64,000 nucleotides of DNA, from positions 224,238 to 288,237 of the forward strand of contig NZ_NBXB01000027.1 in NCBI RefSeq assembly GCF_003399635.1, in the 5' to 3' direction. Under the pieces are notes generated by a model that made no database searches, was not told the DNA's origin, and saw nothing but the letters and a program-made list of their open reading frames with translations. How positions within the stretch are numbered: position 1 is the first letter of the stretch; every line of letters starts with the position of its first letter. This document shows, piece by piece, positions 1 through 6,898 of this stretch. A program made the translations under genes and the position numbers. This stretch comes from Subtercola boreus (GTDB taxonomy: Bacteria > Actinomycetota > Actinomycetes > Actinomycetales > Microbacteriaceae).

Positions 1-49
1 CCTCGGCACGCGACAGGCCGGGATCGGTCGCCACCTTCTCCTGGGTCAT
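1..49 (-). CDS. Start of an unidentified gene, cut by the window edge
   Basis: An ATG at 49 (reverse strand) opens a frame that reads MTQEKVATDPGLSRAE and runs off the left edge. It lies 22 nt after the DUF3159 stop on the same strand, so it is probably the next gene of the dut-DUF3710-DUF3159 operon. Only about 16 residues are visible, too few to name a family. A weak purine-rich stretch (GAGGGCGAGCG) precedes the ATG. Confidence 0.4.
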   Translation of the reverse strand, partial: MTQEKVATDPGLSRAE

Positions 50-71
50 CCCGCGCTCGCCCTCGTGGTCG

Positions 72-836
72 CTACGGGCGCTCGGCGGGCGCTGCGACTG
101 CCTTCTGGTGCCCGAAGGCAGCGCGCACGAGCAACCATGTCACCCAGAGCATCGCCGCGTAGAGCGGAACCCCCAGCAGCAGCTTCACCGAGGCGAGCGC
201 GGCGGCCTGGCTCGCGAGATACAAAGGCGCCTCGACGCCCAGGCGGAGGGCGAACAGCCCGACCCAGCACCAGGACGCAATCAGTACCACGCGGAACTTC
301 GCCGGGTCGGATCGCCACCCCGTCATGTCGCCGGTCAGCACACCGACGATCAGCCCGATGAGCGGCCAGCGCACGATGATCGACACCAGCAGCACCACGA
401 TCGAGACGGCGTTGATGATGAGCCCGGGAAGGAAGTTGTCTTCGGCACGCCCCGTGAAGAGCGCGAGAGCGGCGGAAATTGCGACACCGATGAGTCCGGC
501 CACGGCCGGCATCACGGGGCTCCGCGTGGCGAGGCGCACCACGATGAACACGACCGAGACCACCAGCGGGGCGATCACGCTCGGCGTCAGGTCTTTCGTG
601 ACCGTGTAGATGACGAGGAAGGCGAGCCCCGGGAGGATCGACTCGATCAGGCCGCGGACGCCGCCGATGGCACGCACCAGCGATTGCGCTGTGGGCGTCT
701 CACCGGGTGCGACCTGGCCGATCCCCGAGCGCCGGGCCGCAGCGGCGAATGCGTCGGAGAACGAGGCGGGCCGCTCGGCAGGCTCCCGAGCGGCCAGTGG
801 ATCTGGGGTCTCGGGTGAACCGGGGGTTTCGGGCAT
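72..836 (-). CDS. DUF3159 family integral membrane protein
   Basis: Protein of 254 residues. A polar, proline-rich N-terminus of about 55 residues is followed by a stretch beginning RAIGGVRGLIESILPG and then roughly six hydrophobic segments up to residue 245. This matches the actinobacterial DUF3159 family, whose biochemical function is unknown. The start lies 8 nt after the DUF3710 stop, so the two genes are probably co-transcribed with dut. Assignment to the family is confident from the overall pattern and neighbourhood; no catalytic motif is visible, and a role in transport or membrane organisation would be a guess. Confidence 0.8.
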   Translation of the reverse strand: MPETPGSPETPDPLAAREPAERPASFSDAFAAAARRSGIGQVAPGETPTAQSLVRAIGGVRGLIESILPGLAFLVIYTVTKDLTPSVIAPLVVSVVFIVVRLATRSPVMPAVAGLIGVAISAALALFTGRAEDNFLPGLIINAVSIVVLLVSIIVRWPLIGLIVGVLTGDMTGWRSDPAKFRVVLIASWCWVGLFALRLGVEAPLYLASQAAALASVKLLLGVPLYAAMLWVTWLLVRAAFGHQKAVAAPAERP

Positions 837-844
837 CCGGCGGC

Positions 845-1603
845 TCAGATCGCAGCGCTCGACTTGGGAATGGTCAGCGGGATGAGATCGCGCGGCGGCA
901 TCGGCGAGATGCCCCGCACCACGACGACGCTGCGGAAGAGTTCTTCGACCGCAGCCCGTGACGCCTCGTTCTGCATGGCATCGCCCGCGATGACCCCGCG
1001 GAGGAACCAGCGCGGCCCGTCGACGCCGACGAAACGCGCGAGGCGCAGCACCGGCGTGCCGTCGGGGCCCGGAGCGGGTACCTCGGCGATAAGTTCGGGG
1101 CCGAAGACGCCCTCCTGCTCGACGAGTGTTCCGCCCTGCCCGGTGATCTGGTCACGGATCTGGCCCCGGATGTCGTTCCAGAGCCCGGTCGAGCGGGGAG
1201 CGGCGAACGCCTGCACCTGCAGGGTGGAGCCGGCGAAGTCGAGACCGACCGCGACGACGCGCTGTGTGCCCTCCTCGACCTCGAGCCGCAACTGCAGGCC
1301 CTCCCGGGGCAGGATCTTCACGCCGCCAAGGTCGACGTAGGGCCTGGCCGGATTGGCTTCGTCGGAGTCGAAGGGGCCGTCGGTGGCGCGGTTCTCCGGG
1401 GCCGACTTCGCGTCGACCGGCTGGGCGGCGCTGACATCCGACGATTCGTCGCCGTCGGCAGCGCTCTGGTCGGCGAGTGCCGAACCCGGTTCGAGCTCGG
1501 TGGAGACCTCGCCGGCCAACTCGACCGCGGTCGCCCGGGAGCGCTTTCCCCTTCCGCGCTTGCCGGCCGGGGTGGTGCTCTCTGCGTTGTCTGACACGTT
1601 CAA
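845..1603 (-). CDS. DUF3710 domain protein
   Basis: Protein of 252 residues if it starts at TTG 1603, where the codon directly follows the TGA stop of dut. A GTG two codons later (1597) is almost as good, because the AGGAAG ribosome-binding site sits 4 nt from the TTG and 10 nt from the GTG. The first 80 residues are charged and disordered. The conserved DUF3710 part begins near YVDLGGVKILP and includes GLDFAGSTLQVQAFAAPRS and GPRWFLRGVIAG. The function is unknown, but the gene sits next to dut across actinobacteria, which suggests a link to nucleotide metabolism or simple translational coupling. Confidence 0.85.
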   Translation of the reverse strand: MNVSDNAESTTPAGKRGRGKRSRATAVELAGEVSTELEPGSALADQSAADGDESSDVSAAQPVDAKSAPENRATDGPFDSDEANPARPYVDLGGVKILPREGLQLRLEVEEGTQRVVAVGLDFAGSTLQVQAFAAPRSTGLWNDIRGQIRDQITGQGGTLVEQEGVFGPELIAEVPAPGPDGTPVLRLARFVGVDGPRWFLRGVIAGDAMQNEASRAAVEELFRSVVVVRGISPMPPRDLIPLTIPKSSAAI

Positions 1604-2056
1604 TCAGCTTCCTGAGGGGAGGGTGGTGGTGCCGGTCGAGCCGAAGCCGCCGACTCCGCGGGCGCTGCCCGGGAGGTGTTCGACGGGAACGAAGACTGCG
1701 CGCGTCACCGGCATGACGATGAGCTGGGCGATCCTCTCCCCGACGGCGATATCGTACGCCACAGAGGTGTCCGTGTTCAGAAGGGCCACCCTGATTTCGC
1801 CCCGGTAGCCGGCGTCGACCGTTCCCGGCGAGTTCACGATGGTGATTCCGTGCTTGCTGGCGAGCCCGCTCCGCGGAACGACGAAGGCCGCGTAGCCGTC
1901 GGGGAGCGCGATGGAGACGCCTGTACCGACCGTGCGGCGCTCGCCGGGAGCCAGCGTCAGCGCTTCGGTCGCGTGGAGGTCGGCACCGGCATCGCCCGGG
2001 TGGGCGTAGCTGGGAATGTGCTCAGCCTTGATGAGAACTTCGACGGATTCAGTCAC
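1604..2056 (-). CDS. dut: dUTP diphosphatase
   Basis: Protein of 150 residues, the normal length for trimeric dUTPase, which hydrolyses dUTP to dUMP and pyrophosphate and so keeps uracil out of DNA. The five family motifs are visible: HPGDAGADLHA (motif 1), VPRSGLASKHGI (2), GTVDAGYRGEI (3, with the catalytic Asp and uracil-recognising Tyr), GERIAQLIV (4) and the C-terminal GGFGSTG (5, the P-loop-like arm). The start is GTG 2056. A TACCCT -10 box lies 6 nt before it and there is no Shine-Dalgarno sequence, so translation is probably leaderless. It is the first gene of a run continuing into DUF3710 and DUF3159. Confidence 0.97.
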   Translation of the reverse strand: MTESVEVLIKAEHIPSYAHPGDAGADLHATEALTLAPGERRTVGTGVSIALPDGYAAFVVPRSGLASKHGITIVNSPGTVDAGYRGEIRVALLNTDTSVAYDIAVGERIAQLIVMPVTRAVFVPVEHLPGSARGVGGFGSTGTTTLPSGS

Positions 2057-2062
2057 GAGTCG

Positions 2063-2068
2063 AGGGTA
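2063..2068 (-). promoter_or_regulatory. -10 box of dut (leaderless)
   Basis: TACCCT on the minus strand, 6 nt before the GTG start of dut, which would place the transcript start at the start codon. Confidence 0.45.
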
Positions 2069-2107
2069 GTGCAGTTTGCTCCAGCGAATATCTGATCGAA
2101 TAGGGTC

Positions 2108-2560
2108 ATGTCGACGTATCGCGAGAGACTCAGCCCCAGCGGGCGGATCTACCTCTACCTGGTTCTGCTCATCCCTGCGAGCATCCTGGTCTTCGCGCCG
2201 ATCAACATGCTGGCGGGAATCATCTGCGCCGTCGTTCTGTACGGCGGAAGCGTACTCGTTCTGTTCGTTCTCTCACCCGTCATCAGTGTGGAGGACGGGA
2301 TGCTCGTGGCCGGCAAGGCTCGCATCCCGCTGTCGCTCGTCGGTGAGCCCGAGGCGATGACCGGTGCGGCGGCCACGATGGCCCGGGGGCAGCGACTCGA
2401 CGCGCGGGCGTGGCTGTGCATCCGGGGCTGGATCCAGCCTGTGGTAAAAGTGACCATCCAGGACCCCGAAGACCCGGTGCCCTACTGGCTCATCTCGACC
2501 CGTAACCCAAAAGAGCTCGTGGCCGCCCTCGAGAAGGCTGACCACGAGCTCACGTCGTAG
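2108..2560 (+). CDS. DUF3093 membrane protein
   Basis: Protein of 150 residues with two closely spaced transmembrane helices (about residues 14-32 and 35-55) and a soluble C-terminal domain, SVEDGMLVAGKARIPLSLVGE through the conserved ending YWLISTRNPKELVAAL. This is the actinobacterial DUF3093 family, which resembles bacterial PH-like domains behind a membrane hairpin. It is transcribed divergently from dut, the usual arrangement in the group. No function is established. The start ATG was chosen because the family N-terminus (YRERLSPSGRIYLY) begins right after it. Confidence 0.85.
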   Translation: MSTYRERLSPSGRIYLYLVLLIPASILVFAPINMLAGIICAVVLYGGSVLVLFVLSPVISVEDGMLVAGKARIPLSLVGEPEAMTGAAATMARGQRLDARAWLCIRGWIQPVVKVTIQDPEDPVPYWLISTRNPKELVAALEKADHELTS

Positions 2561-2572
2561 ACGTTTGGTTTC

Positions 2573-2866
2573 TTACATCTCGCATTCGATGCAGACGGGC
2601 CCGAGCTTCGTCTGGTGATCGATCTGCGAACGGTGCTTCACCAGGAAACAGCTCACACAGGTGAACTCGTCTGCCTGCGGTGGGAGAACCACCACATCGA
2701 GATCGAGGTCTGAGAGATCTGCGCCGGGCAGTTCGAAGCCACCGGGGTTGTCGGCGTCGTCAACGTCTACGACCCCGGACATCTTGTCGGGGACCCGCTC
2801 CTTCAACGCCTCAATCGAGTCGGAATCGTCGTCGGTCTTGCGCGGAGCGTCGTAATCGGTTGCCAT
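2573..2866 (-). CDS. DUF4193 small zinc-ribbon protein
   Basis: Protein of 97 residues starting MATDYDAPRKTDDDSD, the typical opening of the family. An in-frame upstream start would add 11 residues unlike it. The first two-thirds are very acidic; the C-terminus holds two CxxC pairs (CVSC and CIEC) separated by FLVKHRSQIDHQTKLGPV, a likely zinc ribbon. DUF4193 proteins sit beside dut and DUF3093 in many actinobacteria, and related proteins bind RNA polymerase. Here the gene converges on DUF3093 with a 12-nt gap. A role as a transcription-associated factor is inference. Confidence 0.85.
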   Translation of the reverse strand: MATDYDAPRKTDDDSDSIEALKERVPDKMSGVVDVDDADNPGGFELPGADLSDLDLDVVVLPPQADEFTCVSCFLVKHRSQIDHQTKLGPVCIECEM

Positions 2867-3068
2867 GCTTATCCACTTCTCATACGCCAGCTGAAACAAA
2901 ATCGGCGGCGTTAGTTTGCATCATTCAAGTAGGAATAGCAAACCGCCTCGGCGACCACTATCTCCTATGCCCGTAGCAACTTACGGCACGCCCCGAACAT
3001 TCCCGGGATCCGGGGGTTTGTCGTGGCATCCTTGCAGGGAACTCCAGACCAAGACGGGGCCAGAAACC

Positions 3069-4610
3069 ATGCAAGATCTCACAGTCATCGGCATCGAGAA
3101 CGGGGCGCTCCTCGTCTCCTCGGAGACCGGCGAGCGTTACCGCGTGGCCATCGACGAAGTGCTCCAGTCGAGGCTCCGCCAGAGCACCTCAGCCGCGACC
3201 ACCGGCGTGAAGGTGTCGCCGCGCGAGATCCAGTCGCAGATCCGGGCGGGGATGAGTGCCGAGGATGTCGCCCGCGCGACAGGAGCCTCTCTCGAGTACG
3301 TCGAGCGCTTCGAGGGCCCGGTGGTGGCCGAGCGGCTGCACATCGTGTCGTCGGCCCTCAAGGTCGCCGTGAAGGTCGCCTCCTCGAATGATCCGCTCCG
3401 CGGCGATCCCCTGAGCGACGAGCAGTCATCGACCTTCGGCGAGATCATCGAGGAGCGCCTGGCGGGTCTCGGCGCGACCGACCTGCGCTGGGCCAGCTGG
3501 AAGGAGGAGTCGGGCTGGATCGTGAAGCTCACCTTCACCGCCAGCGAGATCGATCACGATGCGCGCTGGCAGTACGAGCCGAAGAGGCACTCCCTCACGC
3601 CGCTCAACTCGGGGGCGATCACGCTCTCGCAGCACGGCGAGCTCTCCGACGGACTCATCCCGCGCCTTCGTGCCGTCGACCTGAACGGTGTCGAGACGAC
3701 GCCCGCAGGCCCGGGCATCCAGCGCACTGATGGTCTGGGACGTTCCGATGCTCTCGGGCGCACCGATTCTCCCAGTCGTACAGCGAAGGCCGGTCTCGGC
3801 CTCGACGAGTTGGATGCCGCGTTCGGCGTCGACCAGAGCGACGACGACCTGGGCAGCCAGGGCCGCTACGCCGACGACGCCTCGGACTCCGACGACGAAA
3901 CTGCCCGGCCGGACTCCCGCCCCGCAGCTCCCCCTGCGGCCGAGCGCACCGAGAGCCCGGCCGCACGCTCCATCTGGGGTTCGGTGGCCCGCTCGGCGTC
4001 CGCGTCCCCTACCGATTCGGCAGAGACGACCACGCGCGAACCCGGTCGCGGCCCGACCGCTCCCCCGGTGATCGTCGATCCCACACCCTTCGCTCGCCCC
4101 GCATCGCGCACCGACCAGGAGTCGTCTGCGCGTGCCGCAGCCGCTGCCGTCAACCGCGCAACCCCGCCGGCGGCCGCCCACAACGAGACGGCCGATCTGC
4201 TCGAGGCACTCCGCCGTCGACGGGGTGAGCGGGAATCCGCGTCGTTCACCGACGACGGTGACGACCTCGACAGCTACGACGATGGCCGCGCCGACCACCC
4301 CTCCCAGCACGCGCACGCCGGCATGTTCACCCGCGGATCCTCTGGTCTCGGCCGCGACAGCCGCCCCGTGGCCCACCTCACGCCGGCCGCCGAGAGCGAC
4401 GCGACGTCGACCCGCGACGACGGGGACACCACCGAGCAGGCCGCCCAGGATTCCGCCGACACGCCGCTGGCGGGTCTCGAGGCGACGGAGCAGTCTGCAG
4501 TGGGCAGGCAGCGCCAGACCGGCTCCCAGCCCCGCCGCAAGGCACGCGCCTCCATGCCCAGCTGGGACGAGATCGTGTTCGGCGCGCGAAGCGACGACGA
4601 CCTGAGCTGA
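3069..4610 (+). CDS. sepH: Septation protein SepH
   Basis: Protein of 513 residues from the ATG at 3069 (MQDLTVIGIENGALLVSSE). The open frame extends further upstream, but the family begins at this methionine. SepH stimulates FtsZ assembly during division in Streptomyces and Mycobacterium. The N-terminal DUF3071 domain (about residues 1-190) includes a helix-turn-helix-like part, LSPREIQSQIRAGMSAEDVA in outline, and FEGPVVAERLHIV. A long Ala/Pro/Asp/Ser-rich disordered region follows. The C-terminus carries the conserved tail RRKARASMPSWDEIVFG. The upstream region is short and no operon partner is evident. Confidence 0.93.
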   Translation: MQDLTVIGIENGALLVSSETGERYRVAIDEVLQSRLRQSTSAATTGVKVSPREIQSQIRAGMSAEDVARATGASLEYVERFEGPVVAERLHIVSSALKVAVKVASSNDPLRGDPLSDEQSSTFGEIIEERLAGLGATDLRWASWKEESGWIVKLTFTASEIDHDARWQYEPKRHSLTPLNSGAITLSQHGELSDGLIPRLRAVDLNGVETTPAGPGIQRTDGLGRSDALGRTDSPSRTAKAGLGLDELDAAFGVDQSDDDLGSQGRYADDASDSDDETARPDSRPAAPPAAERTESPAARSIWGSVARSASASPTDSAETTTREPGRGPTAPPVIVDPTPFARPASRTDQESSARAAAAAVNRATPPAAAHNETADLLEALRRRRGERESASFTDDGDDLDSYDDGRADHPSQHAHAGMFTRGSSGLGRDSRPVAHLTPAAESDATSTRDDGDTTEQAAQDSADTPLAGLEATEQSAVGRQRQTGSQPRRKARASMPSWDEIVFGARSDDDLS

Positions 4611-4708
4611 GCCGCGCTGAGGTGAGCCGAGCTGTGCTCGCCGCTCGCCTGGTCACACCGCGTTGGACCTCCGGCCCATCCGGGTCGCAGGAATGGTTCA
4701 GGGAGAGC

Positions 4709-4834
4709 GTGGGCGCCACCACCATCGTCGTGCACATCCACTCCGACCACGCAGCCTCGCAGGCCGCCGCTCGCCACCTCGGCCTCCGCCCGACCGCCCA
4801 GTCCGTAGGCGGAGAACAGCGCTGGCAGTCCTGA
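4709..4834 (+). pseudogene. Remnant of a GNAT-type acetyltransferase C-terminus (tentative)
   Basis: The 272-bp gap after sepH contains one open stretch of about 41 residues (GATTIVVHIHSDHAASQAAA, then RHLGLRPTAQ and GEQRWQS, stop). This looks like the last strand-helix of a GNAT acetyltransferase, where a His/Asn-x-AAS-x-x-x-AxxLGL pattern is usual. Nothing recognisable as the acetyl-CoA-binding core lies upstream, so I read it as the tail of a deleted gene. The assignment rests on pattern only and could be chance in GC-rich DNA. Confidence 0.35.
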
Positions 4835-4882
4835 CTGCCTGAGCGTCACGCCCGGTGGATCACCAGACCCTCGGCCACACCA

Positions 4883-6031
4883 TCAAGCCTGCGCGAACGC
4901 GCCGAAGCGCAGCAGCGGTACGGAGAGCTCATCGTCGCTCCACGAGCCGTGCTGCCCGATCATCGTGCGCTTCGCCGGGGGCGTCCGCCTGGAGTCGTAG
5001 TAGGCGATGTTCTTGCGCGCCGCCACGAGTACGTCGCCGATCCGGCCGCGGATGCCCGGCAGAACGTCCCCGAACCAGCCGGCGTCGATCGCCTCGTCCC
5101 GGGTCGCCACCCAGGCCCGCGATCCCTCGACCGCCCGCCAGGCCTCGGCGAGGGCATCCGCGGCTCCCACCGGCAGCCCCGGCTCGAGGTGCAGCTGCAG
5201 GCAGCGCGGGTCACCGGCCACGTGCCGCACCCCCGCCACGAGCTCCGGCACGGTGTCGAAGAGCACATGGGAGGTGGTGGGGACATCGACCATGCCGTGG
5301 TCGGCGGTGAGCAGCATCCCCTCCCCTGCCCGAAGTGCGGCGGCGAACGAGGCGACCGAGGAGTCCACAGCTTCGAGTGCGGTGATGAACTGGCCGCTCT
5401 GCCAACCGTGGGCGTGGGAGGCCATGTCCAGCTCGGGCACGTAGACATAGACCAGCTGGCGGCCCCCGGCGTCGAGGGCGACGCGGGCTGCAGCGAACCG
5501 GTCGGCTATCGTCTTTCCGGCGATGTAGCGGGCACCCCGCAGCACTGCTTCGGTGAATCCGCTGGTCTCATAGCGGGCCGCACCGATGGCCGAGCATCCG
5601 ATGCCCGCGGCCGAGGCGCGCTCGAAGAGTGTCTGCTGGGCCTGCCATTCGCGAGGAACCATCTGCACTCCCCAGCCGCTCAGCTGGTTGAGCACCACGT
5701 CGTGGCCGGGAACGAGCGCGGTGTAGCCGACCATCCCGTTCGTGCCGGGTGGCGTGCCTGTCGTGAGCGAGGCCAGCGCGACGGCGGTCGTGGTGGGGAA
5801 CCCGCTCGCGAGCTTCGCCTTCTTCGTGAGCGCCGCCATGAGGTGACGCGCATGCCCGGCCCGCGCCCGGAGGGAGGAGACCCCGAGCCCGTCGACCAGC
5901 ACCACGACGATGCGCTCGGCACGAGGGAGCTCGAGCGCATTGGGCTGGCCGTCGAACGCTTGAAGGCAGCTGGGCAGCACATCGACGAGGTGCGGTACGT
6001 CAGGAGAGAGAGTGGGAAGCGGTGCGGTCAT
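4883..6031 (-). CDS. Nucleotide pyrophosphatase/phosphodiesterase of the alkaline phosphatase superfamily
   Basis: Protein of 382 residues. Metal-binding features of the NPP/alkaline phosphatase fold are visible: VVVLVDGLGVSSL (first metal Asp), SGFPTTTAVALASLTTG (nucleophilic Thr), YVPELDMASHAHG (Asp and His) and LLTADHGMVDV (Asp-His). No signal peptide is seen, so it is probably cytoplasmic. The substrate cannot be read from the sequence. In related actinobacteria this gene also follows sepH in opposite orientation. The gene is monocistronic here and diverges from the DUF1963 gene. Confidence 0.87.
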   Translation of the reverse strand: MTAPLPTLSPDVPHLVDVLPSCLQAFDGQPNALELPRAERIVVVLVDGLGVSSLRARAGHARHLMAALTKKAKLASGFPTTTAVALASLTTGTPPGTNGMVGYTALVPGHDVVLNQLSGWGVQMVPREWQAQQTLFERASAAGIGCSAIGAARYETSGFTEAVLRGARYIAGKTIADRFAAARVALDAGGRQLVYVYVPELDMASHAHGWQSGQFITALEAVDSSVASFAAALRAGEGMLLTADHGMVDVPTTSHVLFDTVPELVAGVRHVAGDPRCLQLHLEPGLPVGAADALAEAWRAVEGSRAWVATRDEAIDAGWFGDVLPGIRGRIGDVLVAARKNIAYYDSRRTPPAKRTMIGQHGSWSDDELSVPLLRFGAFAQA

Positions 6032-6083
6032 TGTTCCAAGAATGTCACACGCCCTTCAGCTCCCTCAGGCACGTAACATGATG

Positions 6084-6089
6084 TATCCT
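6084..6089 (+). promoter_or_regulatory. -10 box of the DUF1963 gene (leaderless)
   Basis: TATCCT lies 7 nt before the ATG at 6097, and no Shine-Dalgarno sequence is present. Confidence 0.4.
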
Positions 6090-6096
6090 CGATTAG

Positions 6097-6804
6097 ATGG
6101 TATTCGGAGCGAGACTGTCCTTCGTCGAACAGGCGCGCGATCCGCGTGGATTCGTCACGAAGTTCGGCGGGCAGCCGGTATGGAGAGCATCCCCGAAATG
6201 GCCGTTGAGCCGGCGCTTCGGCACGAAGATGCGCTTCGTCGGCCAGATCGCGGTCAAGGATGCCTCGCCTGTCGATGCTCCGCCGCGCTGGCCGCCCCAG
6301 CAGATGGCCTACCTCTTCATGACTGACAGCCTGGTTGATGGAGTGCCGGTGCCTGAGACCCGATCCTTCGACGGAGGCGAGAATGCTGTGATCCTCCAGC
6401 CGGGGCATGCGTTTTCCGGGCCCCTTTGCGCTGAAGCCGAAGGCCCATCAGCCGTATCGCGCACCATCACCTTGGGCCGGTCGAGTCCGACAAGCCAGCC
6501 TGTGATCTTCACAGCGCGCCTCGAACCGCGCGAGGATCCGGAGTTCGTCGACGAGAAGCGATACCTCCGCATGGCGGCGACGGAATGGCAGGAGTACGGT
6601 GCGGCGGTTCTCGGCTCGAAGCTCGGCGGCACACCCGCGTTCCGCGCGGGAGACGCGTTTCCCTACGGCGACCCGACGTGGCGACTGCTCGCGCAGCTGC
6701 GATCCCTCAACGCGCCGTTCTGGCTGGACTTCGGCTACAACGGAACGGGCTATGTGTTCGTCAACCGCCACCTGACGTCGGCGCGGTTCTGCTGGCAGGA
6801 GTGA
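6097..6804 (+). CDS. DUF1963 (YwqG-like) protein
   Basis: Protein of 235 residues. The N-terminal half shows the DUF1963 pattern FGGQPVWRASPKWPLS followed by KMRFVGQIAVKD, and the C-terminal half ends in AYLFMTD-like and FGYNGTGYVFVN strands. DUF1963 proteins are soluble beta-rich proteins of unknown function. The usual zinc-binding Cys pair between the 'PKWP' and 'MRFVGQI' elements is absent here. The ATG was chosen because a -10 box lies 7 nt upstream and the family homology begins a few residues later. Confidence 0.7.
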   Translation: MVFGARLSFVEQARDPRGFVTKFGGQPVWRASPKWPLSRRFGTKMRFVGQIAVKDASPVDAPPRWPPQQMAYLFMTDSLVDGVPVPETRSFDGGENAVILQPGHAFSGPLCAEAEGPSAVSRTITLGRSSPTSQPVIFTARLEPREDPEFVDEKRYLRMAATEWQEYGAAVLGSKLGGTPAFRAGDAFPYGDPTWRLLAQLRSLNAPFWLDFGYNGTGYVFVNRHLTSARFCWQE

Positions 6805-6898
6805 ACATCGAGCAGCCCGGCAGGGCCCCAGGACACGCTCAGGGTGAGCGGGTCCGTTGCCGGAACCGAGCGTCGGTGGCCGGTATCATGGGGGGCAA

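Noticed and set aside
2916..3068. Longer N-terminus for SepH
   Set aside because: The additional 51 codons have no family similarity, and the conserved start MQDLTVIGIE lies at 3069.
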